DNA of 7,763 bases from Ralstonia mannitolilytica (GTDB lineage Bacteria; Pseudomonadota; Gammaproteobacteria; Burkholderiales; Burkholderiaceae). Numbering within the stretch: position 1 is the first letter of the stretch; each line of letters starts with the position of its first letter. Shown here piece by piece: positions 1 through 6,394 of this stretch. The stretch covers positions 1 to 7,763 of the forward strand of contig NZ_CAJPVG010000025.1 of assembly GCF_905397375.1 (NCBI RefSeq), written 5' to 3'. The notes below the pieces were generated by a model that was given only the letters and a program-made list of their open reading frames with translations, searched no databases and was not told the DNA's origin. The position numbers and the translations under genes were made by a program.

Positions 1-330
1 CCCGCCAAAAACCGCCCTGCACGGGCGAAATCCGGCTCGAAAGCGACGCCAGGCCGGCGCCACGATGCCGCAATCCGGGCGGCAGAGCGGGTTGTTCAGA
101 CCTTCCTTAGCTCTGAGCCGGAGGACGAGGACCGCGCGATCCTGGCCATCAGGGGAGAGCTAGAGAAGCTGTTGCCGAACCAGCAACTTGACTTCTACGC
201 TCCGAGCGATCGCTGGACCACGCTGCATCTGACGCCATCGTGGCCGCCTACGAGGTGCTTCGCCGCTGGCTTGGCGTACCAGACGAGCAATGGATGCCGG
301 CACGCGCAAAGGAACTCATCCCGCAGCTGA
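1..330 (+). pseudogene. N-terminal part of the McrC-type gene, out of frame with the rest (partial)
   Basis: The frame starting at base 1 is open from the window edge to a TGA at 328-330. Up to about base 210 it reads like real protein: strongly G/C at third positions, with a charged helical stretch (AIRAAERVVQTFL, then RAILAIRGELEKLLP). After that it degrades into low-quality sequence. From about 213 the sense passes to the frame that encodes the nuclease downstream, where SLDHAASDAIVAAYEVLRRW resembles the helix preceding the McrC nuclease core. The shift equals loss of one base (or gain of two) somewhere near 195-235. I infer one ancestral gene broken by a frameshift. The alternative is a separate upstream gene whose 3' end overlaps the next start by about 90 bases. 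No start codon is visible because the gene begins outside the window. Confidence 0.5.
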
Positions 331-1022
331 TGTCCGTCACTGGTGCCCGCCCGCGCGTGCCGACCAAGGCCGAGCTCGACCGGATTCGCTACACGCCGAT
401 CACGGCGGGCTTTGCGCCCATTGCAGAACTCTCCCGCCAGATTGCGAATCGCAGAGGCCTTGCCGCCGACGTCGATGCCAGTGGCGAGACCAAGGGGGTC
501 TTGCTTGACGTGGCCGAATTGTGGGAGATGTATGTGCTCAGCGTGCTGCGCAAGGCTGCCGCGCCGCTGACCGTGACTCACGGCGCCCGGGAGAAGGCCG
601 CCACCAAGAAGATGCTCCATAGCGACGTCACCGGCCAGGGCTTGGGCACACTGATCCCGGACGCGATCCTCCATGCCGGAGGGCAGGTTCAAGGGGTGGT
701 GGATGCAAAGTACAAGTCGCTGCATCCGTCCGCAAGCGCGCCGAATGGTCCGCAGCGCGAGGATCTGTACCAGATGGCCGCGTACCTTGGCCGGTTCATT
801 CCTGCAGTCAGCAGGATGTCGTGGGGCGTACTTGCGTACCCGCTGGACCCTGCACGGCCGTCGATCCCGCCGGCCGAGCAGTTCAGCCCCTGGAGTCTGG
901 ATGGCGGTAAGAAGGTCGTCTTCACCTCCCTACCACATTCCGCATCCGAGGCGGTCACCAAGATCCGCGCATTGATCGCCCCGATGACCTCGGAACGATC
1001 TGTCTGGCGGGCGCAAGCCTAG
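240..1022 (+). CDS. mcrC: McrC-family restriction component, PD-(D/E)XK nuclease part
   Basis: This 260-residue reading (GTG start) carries the McrC nuclease signature in order. A conserved helix LLDVAELWEMYVLSVLRK (about residues 88-105) is followed by LIPDAIL (about 138-144) supplying the metal-binding Asp, then VVDAKYKSL (about 153-161) with the D-x-K pair, then EDLYQMAAYLGRF (about 174-186), the usual DxYQm helix, and VLAYPLDP. In McrBC systems McrC is the cleavage subunit, acting with the McrB GTPase on modified DNA. No McrB is visible here and it would have to lie upstream. McrC proteins are usually about 350-450 residues, so this reading is N-terminally short. The GTG at 240 has no Shine-Dalgarno sequence, and an in-frame TGA at 189-191 blocks extension. 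This supports a frameshifted gene rather than a true start. Family assignment is firm; functional intactness is doubtful. Confidence 0.8.
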   Translation: MAAYEVLRRWLGVPDEQWMPARAKELIPQLMSVTGARPRVPTKAELDRIRYTPITAGFAPIAELSRQIANRRGLAADVDASGETKGVLLDVAELWEMYVLSVLRKAAAPLTVTHGAREKAATKKMLHSDVTGQGLGTLIPDAILHAGGQVQGVVDAKYKSLHPSASAPNGPQREDLYQMAAYLGRFIPAVSRMSWGVLAYPLDPARPSIPPAEQFSPWSLDGGKKVVFTSLPHSASEAVTKIRALIAPMTSERSVWRAQA

Positions 1023-1108
1023 CCGGGCATCGACTTGATGCGACAGTCCATTTGCGACCTGCGCGCCGGCCTCGCCGAAGTTTATGCCGGCCCCGGTCAA
1101 CGCCCTCA

Positions 1109-1116
1109 ATTCCCAA
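1109..1116. repeat. Left copy of 8-bp target site duplication (ATTCCCAA)
   Basis: ATTCCCAA abuts the left inverted repeat and is repeated exactly at 2189-2196 after the right inverted repeat. The next bases outward differ (A at 1108, G at 2188 inside the IS), which fixes the duplication at 8 bp. Confidence 0.93.
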
Positions 1117-1140
1117 CCTGATTAGCCCCGACCCTCAGCC
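1117..1140 (+). repeat. Left terminal inverted repeat of the IS
   Basis: It begins CCTGATTAGCCCCGACCC and is the exact reverse complement of 2165-2188 over 24 bases. Pairing fails at the next inner base (G1141 against T2164). Confidence 0.95.
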
Positions 1141-1207
1141 GCCAGTCGCAGGATGTGCGTCGCCCACCGCCGAGCATACGGCCACCTGAAGGCGACGAGG
1201 TGGCGTC

Positions 1208-2170
1208 ATGAGCATCAATTCCGTGCAGTTCCAGGCTGGCCTGTCCATGGCCGAGTTCATCGCCCGCTACGGCACCGAGGCCAAGTGCTACCGTGCCCTG
1301 TACCAGTGGCGTTGGCCGCAAGGCTTCCGCTGCCCGGCCTGCACTGGACGGGCCCGCTCGCGGTTTCGGCGCGGGACGACGGTCTACTACCAGTGCCGCG
1401 CCTGCCGGCACCAGACCACGCTGACCGCCGGCACGATGTTCGAGGGCACCAAGCTGCCGCTGCGCACCTGGCTGCTGGCCCTGCACCTGCTGACCGCGAC
1501 CAAGACCAACCTCGCCGCGCTGGAGCTGATGCGCCACCTGGGAGTCAACTACAAGACCGCCTGGCGGGTGAAGCACAAGATCATGCAGGCCATGGCCGAG
1601 CGCGAGGAACCCCGGCGGCTCAATGGCTTCGTGCAGATCGACGATGCCTACCTCGGCGGCGAGCGCAACGGCGGCAAGCGCGGGCGCGGTGCCGAGGGCA
1701 AGCAACCCTTCGTGATCGCGGTGCAGACCGACGCCCGCTTCGCCGCGCCGAGCCTGGCCGTGATCGAGCCGGTGCGCAGCTTCGACAACGTCTCGCTCGA
1801 GGACTGGATCGCACGGCGCCTGGCGCCCGGGTGCGAGACCTATACCGACGGTCTGGCCTGCTTCCGCCGGCTCGAAGACGCCGGCCACGCCCACACCACG
1901 CTGGACACCGGCGGCGGCCGTGCCGCCACCGAGGCGCCGGGCGCGCGTTGGGTGAACGTGCTGCTGGGCAACGTCAAGCGCGCCATCAACGGCACCTACC
2001 ACGCCATCCGCCAGGCCAAGTACGCGCGGCGCTACCTGGCCGAAGCCGCCTACCGGTTCAACCGTCGCTTCCGCCTGCATGAGATGCTGCCGCGACTGGC
2101 CACCGCCATGCTGCGCTGCAAGCCTTGCCCCGAGCCGGTCTTGCGCGCTGCGAGCAATTTTCATGGCTGA
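1208..2170 (+). CDS. IS1595-family (ISXO2-like) transposase
   Basis: The 320-residue protein has the two-part IS1595 architecture. An N-terminal zinc ribbon (C42-x2-C45 and C63-x2-C66) is followed by a conserved linker (TAGTMFEGTKLPLRTWLLAL, about 74-93) and an ISXO2-type DDE catalytic domain. The first acidic site is IDDAYLGG (D145/D146) and the second is YTDGL (D214). The third position is Asn in VLLGNVK (N255, K257), fitting the DDN(K) variants known in this family. The late motif NGTYHAI (261-267) is also typical. The ATG at 1208 is preceded by GAGGTG five bases upstream, a good ribosome site. The stop codon (2168-2170) lies inside the right inverted repeat. The frame is intact and of full family length, so the enzyme is probably functional. 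Confidence 0.95.
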   Translation: MSINSVQFQAGLSMAEFIARYGTEAKCYRALYQWRWPQGFRCPACTGRARSRFRRGTTVYYQCRACRHQTTLTAGTMFEGTKLPLRTWLLALHLLTATKTNLAALELMRHLGVNYKTAWRVKHKIMQAMAEREEPRRLNGFVQIDDAYLGGERNGGKRGRGAEGKQPFVIAVQTDARFAAPSLAVIEPVRSFDNVSLEDWIARRLAPGCETYTDGLACFRRLEDAGHAHTTLDTGGGRAATEAPGARWVNVLLGNVKRAINGTYHAIRQAKYARRYLAEAAYRFNRRFRLHEMLPRLATAMLRCKPCPEPVLRAASNFHG

Positions 2171-2188
2171 GGGTCGGGGCTAATCAGG
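2165..2188 (-). repeat. Right terminal inverted repeat of the IS
   Basis: Exact 24-base reverse complement of 1117-1140. It contains the last codons and stop of the transposase, so coding sequence and transposase recognition end overlap. Confidence 0.95.
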
Positions 2189-2196
2189 ATTCCCAA
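2189..2196. repeat. Right copy of 8-bp target site duplication (ATTCCCAA)
   Basis: Matches 1109-1116 exactly and immediately follows the right inverted repeat. Confidence 0.93.
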
Positions 2197-2267
2197 CATT
2201 TCCGCTACATTCCTACCTCGATGTAGATGCCGGTTGGATTCCGTTTAGGGAAGGTCCACCACCATTC

Positions 2268-2304
2268 AACGCCCAACCGGCTCCGGTTGGGCGTTTTCGT
2301 TTTC
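2268..2304 (+). terminator. Intrinsic (Rho-independent) terminator
   Basis: The arms AACGCCCAACCGG (2268-2280) and CCGGTTGGGCGTT (2283-2295) pair perfectly. In practice this is a 12-bp stem with a GCTC tetraloop, followed by a T-rich tail (TTTTCGTTTT). The tail exists only on the plus strand, so it stops plus-strand transcription. Before the IS arrived it would have lain about 170 bases after the McrC-type stop codon and is most simply that operon's terminator. It now also catches transcripts leaving the transposase gene. Confidence 0.88.
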
Positions 2305-2514
2305 AGGTTCCGCGAAACAACGCGGGGCGGCGACCCGTTCTGCGTGTGCTGCCCTTCGTCGCCAGGTCGCGAAGGGCCCACCCGGTTCGACTCTCTTTCG
2401 CCCTCTTTTCTCTCGAAATCCGCGCCAACTTCTTTGCGGAAGCGCACGCAAATGGCCTTGTGGCCCAGTGACTTGCACGTGCGTCACTGCCATCGGTTGT
2501 CCATCGTGCTTGGA
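2305..2514. other. Non-coding stretch after the terminator, no gene recognised
   Basis: Several overlapping open frames cross this stretch on both strands, but none has a ribosome site, a recognisable motif or consistent codon bias, and some read through the terminator hairpin. It includes a pyrimidine-rich run around 2389-2414. A tRNA-like GGTTCGACTC lies at about 2380-2389, but flanking bases cannot form a T-stem. I see no supported gene here. Confidence 0.55.
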
Positions 2515-2542
2515 TGAGCAAGGCATCAAGCCTGCACGGGGC
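2515..2542 (+). repeat. 28-bp direct repeat, copy A (left flank of ABM/GlxA module)
   Basis: Begins TGAGCAAGGCATCAAGCC and is identical over 28 bases to 4181-4208, in the same orientation. The similarity extends to TGG(A/T) just upstream with one mismatch, then stops on both sides. The centre holds a small interrupted palindrome (AGGC-ATCAA-GCCT). The two copies bracket 1.64 kb containing exactly two complete genes. Confidence 0.93.
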
Positions 2543-2578
2543 GCTGTGGAAGGTAGCTCCCTGGGCAAGTGCAATCGA

Positions 2579-2610
2579 GGGGGGACGCTGCGTAGGGCCG
2601 CGTGCCCCCC
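2579..2610. other. Imperfect G/C-rich hairpin
   Basis: GGGGGGACGC (2579-2588) pairs with GCGTGCCCCCC (2600-2610) with one bulged base and an 11-base loop. It lies about 40 bases past the ABM gene stop in that gene's direction. It could end or stabilise that transcript, but no T run follows on the minus strand, so it is not a standard intrinsic terminator. Confidence 0.35.
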
Positions 2611-2648
2611 ATCCTGCAGCGTGACCTGATTGAGTCAAGGCCGGGTTG

Positions 2649-2951
2649 TCATGCAGGCAGTTTGGCTGCAAGCAGTTCGACCTTCTCGATATTGGGCGGA
2701 GAACTGAGCAAGGTCGCGGCGTTGGCCATCAAGGCCGCGGCGATCTGGCCGTTCAGATGTGCTTGGCGACCTGCCTCATCGGCAAAGGCATCGAACACAC
2801 CAAACGTCGAAGGGCCAAACTTCAATGCGAACCAGGCCGTGGTGCCGGACTCGGCGTTGGCGAGCGGCAGTGCGCTGGCCAGGAAGTCGGCAAGCGCAGC
2901 CTCCTGGCCGGGTTTGGCTTCGAGGCGAACAAACAGGGCAAGCTTGGTCAT
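2649..2951 (-). CDS. Small ABM-domain monooxygenase (putative quinol/antibiotic biosynthesis monooxygenase)
   Basis: The 100-residue protein is the usual size of single-domain ABM (dimeric alpha-beta barrel) proteins of the YgiN type. It starts MTKLALFVRLEAKPGQEAAL, matching the family's first strand and helix. TTAWFALKF (about 37-45) then forms the central strand and GVFDAFADEAGRQAHLNG (51-68) the strand-helix with the conserved His (H65). Members are cofactor-independent oxygenases acting on quinols or polyketide-like phenols in the cytoplasm; the substrate here cannot be read. The ATG at 2951 is chosen over longer in-frame openings because AAAGGA lies seven bases upstream (plus-strand 2959-2964) and the protein begins exactly at the domain. 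It is divergent from the GlxA-like regulator, its probable controller. Confidence 0.85.
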   Translation of the reverse strand: MTKLALFVRLEAKPGQEAALADFLASALPLANAESGTTAWFALKFGPSTFGVFDAFADEAGRQAHLNGQIAAALMANAATLLSSPPNIEKVELLAAKLPA

Positions 2952-3035
2952 GATGTATTCCTTTGGGCAAATGGAAAAGTGGGTGAAGGGATCGACGAGA
3001 CTGCAGTCTAAGTCTTCATCACAGCCATCTCTATA

Positions 3036-3068
3036 GGCAATAATGACAACTTTGATGTCATTATTGCC
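3036..3068. promoter_or_regulatory. Perfect 13-bp inverted repeat, probable operator of the GlxA-like regulator
   Basis: GGCAATAATGACA (3036-3048) and TGTCATTATTGCC (3056-3068) are exact reverse complements separated by seven bases (ACTTTGA). The repeat is AT-rich against a GC-rich background, lies in the divergent spacer between the ABM gene and the regulator, and ends at the base before the regulator's ATG. Its symmetry suits binding by a dimeric AraC/GlxA-type protein. Its position means occupancy should block the regulator's transcription start or translation, and the same site could act on the ABM promoter 85 bases from that gene's start. Confidence 0.8.
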
Positions 3069-4031
3069 ATGAAACTCCACATCCTTGTTTGTGATGGCGT
3101 GTTTGATCTGGGGCTTGCGGCGCTCACCGACACAGTGGGCTTGGCCAATGCGATGGCGGGCTCGCTGCCACAGGCTCCCGCGCACATAGAGCTCACGCTG
3201 GTGGGCGTGCGGCGTCGCATCCGAACTGCGCAAGGCTTGACGGTCCCCGTGGTCCCTGCGCATGGTGTGCCGGAACCAGACGTCGTGCTCGTGCCCGCGT
3301 TTGGCGACAAGATGCCTGACACGCTCTCGGCTCGACTCACACGCCCCGATGTGCCCGACGCGGTCGCGGCGCTACAGCAGTGGTCCACCGCTGGCGCGCA
3401 CCTAGGTGCCGCTTGCTCCGGTAGCTTCTTGCTTGCAGAGAGCGGCCTGCTTGATGGGCATCGTGCGACGACGTCATGGTGGCTGGGGCCGATGTTTCGG
3501 CAGCGCTATCCGAACGTCACGCTGGACGAGTCACGCATGATCGTGGACTCGACACGCTTCACCACCGCGGGTGCCGCTTTGGCCCACGTCGACTTGGCCT
3601 TGCGCATCATCCGGGAGCGCAGTCCAGCGCTGGCGGCCCTGGTGGCACGCTATCTGCTGGTCGAGGCACGCAGTTCGCAAGCCGAGTTCGTGATTCCCGA
3701 CCACCTTGCGCATGCCGACCCGGTGGTGGAGCGCTTCGAGTGCTGGGCCAGAAGTCGGCTCGCGAAGGGGTTCTCGCTGGCCGAGGCGGCGAGCGCCGCG
3801 GGCACAAGCGAGCGCACCTTGGCGCGGCGGCTGCAAAGCGTTTTGGGTAAGACACCGCTGTCGTATTTCCAGGACCTGCGCGTGGAACATGCCGTCCATC
3901 TCTTGCGCACCGGAAACGCGAGCGTCGACCAAGTCGCCGCGCAGGTCGGGTACTCGGATGGGGCGACCCTGCGGGCCCTGTTGCGCCGCAAGCTGGTCCG
4001 GGGTGTCAGGGAGTTGCGACGCGGTGGATGA
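3069..4031 (+). CDS. GlxA-family transcriptional regulator (DJ-1/PfpI + AraC HTH)
   Basis: The 320-residue protein has the normal two-domain GlxA layout. Residues 1 to about 175 are a DJ-1/PfpI (class I glutamine amidotransferase-like) domain, including VLVPAFGD (73-80) and the elbow HLGAACSGSFLLAESGLLDG (111-130) with Cys at 116, followed by TTSWW. Residues about 226-316 form the AraC double helix-turn-helix: FSLAEAASAAGTSERTLARRL (235-255) and SVDQVAAQVGYSDGATLRAL (285-304). In this family the N-terminal domain normally senses a ligand rather than acting as an enzyme. ATG 3069 is the only canonical start before the in-frame TAA at 3009-3011. It has no Shine-Dalgarno sequence, since the bases before it are the operator arm, so translation may be leaderless. 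The divergent ABM gene is the likely target. Confidence 0.9.
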   Translation: MKLHILVCDGVFDLGLAALTDTVGLANAMAGSLPQAPAHIELTLVGVRRRIRTAQGLTVPVVPAHGVPEPDVVLVPAFGDKMPDTLSARLTRPDVPDAVAALQQWSTAGAHLGAACSGSFLLAESGLLDGHRATTSWWLGPMFRQRYPNVTLDESRMIVDSTRFTTAGAALAHVDLALRIIRERSPALAALVARYLLVEARSSQAEFVIPDHLAHADPVVERFECWARSRLAKGFSLAEAASAAGTSERTLARRLQSVLGKTPLSYFQDLRVEHAVHLLRTGNASVDQVAAQVGYSDGATLRALLRRKLVRGVRELRRGG

Positions 4032-4180
4032 CCAGAGGCGTTTGGTGTATGTACAGCTGGAGACCGCCGGGAAACTGACGCAGGCCAAACGGCGCATTTG
4101 GACCTGACAAAACTACTGCCCGCAACGGCACGCAAGCTCCAGTTTGACCCCGGACACCGTTTTGCTGGCAACGCCGTGGT
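4032..4180. other. Short non-coding gap between convergent genes
   Basis: This gap separates the regulator's stop from the direct repeat at 4181. Plus-strand sequence just past the stop reads RRLVYVQLETAGKLTQAKRR in one frame and could be a gene remnant, but I do not recognise it. TTTGACCCCGGAC (about 4143-4155) resembles ends seen in several insertion sequences, without a partner copy in the window. No clear intrinsic terminator is visible for either converging gene. Confidence 0.4.
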
Positions 4181-4208
4181 TGAGCAAGGCATCAAGCCTG
4201 CACGGGGC
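4181..4208 (+). repeat. 28-bp direct repeat, copy B (overlaps 3' end of the zinc-ribbon gene)
   Basis: Identical to 2515-2542. The stop codon of the minus-strand gene (4192-4194) and its last five codons (GPVQA) fall within or at the edge of this copy. A short repeat at the very 3' end of a gene is the usual geometry of an integration (att) site, because the target gene stays intact after insertion. Confidence 0.93.
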
Positions 4209-5157
4209 CCAATGCTGCAGCACAGGGCATCGAGTACAGCCCCGGGCGCCCCTGCACGACCTGGACGAGGGCCCGGTATGCAACGAGTGGCCCTTCGGCT
4301 TCCGGCTTGCCCTTGTCGCGCGTCTTGACCTTGAACACGTCGATGGGCTTGGCGCTGTCGAGCCCGGCACGCCGCATGACCTGTTCGGCGGTGCGGGGCT
4401 CCCCCTTGAACGACCACAGGGCCTCGAACACTGCTGCCTGAGCCTCGGTCAGCCGGATCGGGCCGTGCGGCCAGTCGGGCAGCGTGACCCAGCGGAAATC
4501 CGCCGAGAAAGGCCCCTTCACTGGCGTCGTTGGATCGCTGGCCTGCGGGTCTGGCGGCTCACCCGGCAGGCCGATGAGCGCGATGCCGCCACCGTAGAGG
4601 GTGAAGCGATCTTCCAACGCCCACCACTGCACGCCCGGCCCGAAGGGCGCACCGCGCGTTTCGCGCGGTTTGGGTGTAATCACCCGAACGTCGCCACCGG
4701 TCACGCGCACCCGATCCAGCAGCGCTGGTTCTTGCCACAGCCTCACGATGTCGCGTGCGAGCAGCACCGGCGCGCGCCGGGATTCGCCCAGCCGCCACAC
4801 GCCGTCACCAAGGTCGTCGATGCCGTCGCGGCTGTCGATCGCAAGGGCCAGGCGCAGCTTCTGGCGCAGCCAGTCCTCGTTCAACCGCAGCGCTGCGCCG
4901 TCCTGCGGCGAGACCGGCACCGGCCCGCAGTCCGGGCAGCGGCACAAGCGTCCGCCGCGCCCGTCGCCGAACACCGGCGCCCGATGCAGCGCACAATGCG
5001 GGCACAGCACGCAAGATTGATCAGTCACGGCCGCCTGGATCGCGCGGCCCAGGTGCGGCAGCAGCGCCACCTCGCGCGGCGACAGGGTGGCGCGCAGCAC
5101 CGGCATGCCCGCGGCGAACAGCCGGCAGACGAACTGCCAGCCCTCGTGTGCCGACAT
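4192..5157 (-). CDS. Unrecognised zinc-ribbon protein with probable C-terminal winged helix
   Basis: A 321-residue protein I do not recognise as a named family. It has a compact zinc ribbon, CPHC (52-55) and CPDC (74-77), with extra Cys at 49 and 72. A central region with LTEDR-like beta-rich sequence (EDRFTLYGGGIALIGLP) follows. The C-terminal segment from about 234 (IRLTEAQAAVFEALW, then GEPRTAEQVMRRAGL and a basic stretch VFKVKTRDKGK) looks like a winged-helix DNA-binding fold. I infer a nucleic-acid-binding or regulatory role, not an enzyme. ATG 5157 has GAGGA eight bases upstream and begins one base after the preceding gene's stop, so translation is coupled. The 3' end runs into the 28-bp direct repeat, so the native C terminus may have been altered by whatever inserted there. 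Confidence 0.75.
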   Translation of the reverse strand: MSAHEGWQFVCRLFAAGMPVLRATLSPREVALLPHLGRAIQAAVTDQSCVLCPHCALHRAPVFGDGRGGRLCRCPDCGPVPVSPQDGAALRLNEDWLRQKLRLALAIDSRDGIDDLGDGVWRLGESRRAPVLLARDIVRLWQEPALLDRVRVTGGDVRVITPKPRETRGAPFGPGVQWWALEDRFTLYGGGIALIGLPGEPPDPQASDPTTPVKGPFSADFRWVTLPDWPHGPIRLTEAQAAVFEALWSFKGEPRTAEQVMRRAGLDSAKPIDVFKVKTRDKGKPEAEGPLVAYRALVQVVQGRPGLYSMPCAAALGPVQA

Positions 5158-5158
5158 C

Positions 5159-6394
5159 TCACGCGTCCTCGGGAGTCGTCGCCCTGACCGTGCCCGCGGC
5201 GAAGGGTGCCTCCTGTGCGCTCAAGGTCTGGCCGGGGCGCAGGATGCCGATGCGTACCAGGTAGCGCTCCAGCTGCGCTTGCAGCTTGGCATCGAACTGG
5301 TGCAGGTTGAGCCGCCCGCGGCTCGTGACCTCGATGGGCACCACGCGCGCCCGGGTGCGCCCTGGCTCGGGAGGGTAGTACAGGTTGATCTGAGCCGCCA
5401 GCACCGCCCAGCGGCCTTCCAGCGGGCCCGGCAGTTGATCGCGCAGCAGTTCATGCACCGAGCGGTGCTGACTGGCCTGCATGGCCGTGCACTCGATTTT
5501 CAGATCTCCCTCCGGACTCAGCAGCGTGAGCGACTTCAGCTGCACCAGCGAGAAGCCGTCCTCGAACACCTCCGGCACATCGAAGCCCGTGCGCAGCGCC
5601 GACAAGTCCAGCGCCGGGGCCTTGATACGCTCGGGCGTGGCCTTCACCCCGAGCACATGCTCGGCGAAGGCCTCCACCAGCATCTGCTGCACCTTGTGAC
5701 CGCCGCGCGCCAGGGTGCGCACCACGCCCGTGGCTTCGGCGTACTCCAACACCATGTGGATGTTCGGGTTGCCCACGCGCTGCTTCAACACCACGCCCTC
5801 GAACTCCAGGCGCAGCTCGGCCAGGTCTTTGACGTGCACCGTCAGCAGGTGGATGCCGGGGCTCCTGGGCACGAGATAGGCCACACAGCCCTCGCCGCAC
5901 TGGCGCTCGCGCTGGTAGTAGGCCGAGATCGCTCGACGCAGACCGGCCAGTGCGGCGTCCGTCGGGATCGCAGGGCGCCGCACTCCCAAGTCGTATTGCT
6001 GCGCCTGGGCGCTGTGGTGCGCCCAGAAATCGAGATCGCTGGCGCGTTCGAACAGCGCCCGGTGCCGCACGTACAGCCAGAACGAGCGATGCAGGTCGCT
6101 CTGGCACAACGCCAGGCCCGTCACCACGGCGGGATCGGACAGCGCCGCCTCGAACATCGCCTGGCCGCCCGCGGCATCACCCAGCGCGACGCTGGCCACC
6201 AGCTCGGCCGTCAGCCGGTCGCGCGCCGAGGTGTCGCCCCACGTCATGATGGCTTCAATCACGGCCCGGTTCGGCGGCTCGTGCGGCTGTGCATCGAGCG
6301 CTGGCGGCACCGCCAGCCCATGGCTGGCGAGAAACTGGTGCAGCGTCTCATCCGGCGGCAGCGCCTGCAGCACGTCGACATAGGTCTTCTTCAT
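5159..6394 (-). CDS. Conserved-looking 411-aa protein of unknown function, first gene of the operon
   Basis: A large, well-biased open frame whose family I cannot name. The start ATG at 6394 is preferred over an upstream in-frame one at 6454 because AAGGAAAGGA (plus-strand 6405-6414) sits ten bases before it, and MKKTYVDVLQALPPDETLHQ is a natural N terminus. There is no signal peptide or long hydrophobic segment, so it is probably cytoplasmic. The N-terminal third is helical and acidic. The middle (YLVPRSPGIHLLTVHVKDLA, then NPNIHMVLEYAEA) alternates strands and helices, and a C-terminal region (INLYYPPEPGRTRARVVPIE) looks beta-rich. No nuclease, ATPase or methyltransferase motif is visible. 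Its stop is one base from the zinc-ribbon gene's start, so the two are co-made and probably act together. Confidence 0.75.
   Translation of the reverse strand: MKKTYVDVLQALPPDETLHQFLASHGLAVPPALDAQPHEPPNRAVIEAIMTWGDTSARDRLTAELVASVALGDAAGGQAMFEAALSDPAVVTGLALCQSDLHRSFWLYVRHRALFERASDLDFWAHHSAQAQQYDLGVRRPAIPTDAALAGLRRAISAYYQRERQCGEGCVAYLVPRSPGIHLLTVHVKDLAELRLEFEGVVLKQRVGNPNIHMVLEYAEATGVVRTLARGGHKVQQMLVEAFAEHVLGVKATPERIKAPALDLSALRTGFDVPEVFEDGFSLVQLKSLTLLSPEGDLKIECTAMQASQHRSVHELLRDQLPGPLEGRWAVLAAQINLYYPPEPGRTRARVVPIEVTSRGRLNLHQFDAKLQAQLERYLVRIGILRPGQTLSAQEAPFAAGTVRATTPEDA

Larger units (their letters stand above)
1117..2188 (+). mobile_element. Complete IS1595-family insertion sequence (1072 bp)
   Basis: The element is bounded by perfect 24-bp inverted repeats at 1117-1140 and 2165-2188. 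It is flanked on both sides by the same 8 bases, ATTCCCAA (1109-1116 and 2189-2196). It contains one intact transposase gene, 1208-2170, filling most of its length, with no passenger gene. An 8-bp target duplication is the known hallmark of IS1595 elements. Perfect ends, a perfect duplication and an undamaged transposase indicate a recent and probably still active insertion. Removing the element and one duplication rejoins the sequence downstream of the McrC-type gene to the intrinsic terminator at 2268. Confidence 0.95.

Noticed and set aside
1106..2164. Long minus-strand open frame opposite the transposase
   Set aside because: Antisense shadow of the transposase gene. Composition is Gly/Ala/His/Gln-rich with no domain.
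2220..2265. Possible tRNA or tmRNA 3' end (TCCACCA near 2255)
   Set aside because: The preceding GGTTGGATTCC lacks the T-loop consensus and no acceptor or other arm is found.
2271..2292. GCCCAAC...GTTGGGC matches integron attC core motifs (RYYYAAC / GTTRRRY)
   Set aside because: Only 22 bp with no internal L sites or bulges, far shorter than an attC, and followed by a T tract. It is an intrinsic terminator.
2370..2400. tRNA-like T-loop sequence GGTTCGACTC
   Set aside because: Bases on either side cannot pair as a T-stem, and no cloverleaf or CCA end can be drawn on either strand.
1037..2475. Open frame that appears when the IS is removed (ATG 1037 joined across the target site, ending about 2473)
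   Set aside because: It reads straight through the terminator hairpin, has no ribosome site and shows no recognisable motif. Probably chance openness in GC-rich DNA.
2952..3263. N-terminal extension of the ABM gene to about 3263
   Set aside because: It would run through the divergent operator and antisense to the regulator. The ATG at 2951 has a proper ribosome site and begins at the domain.
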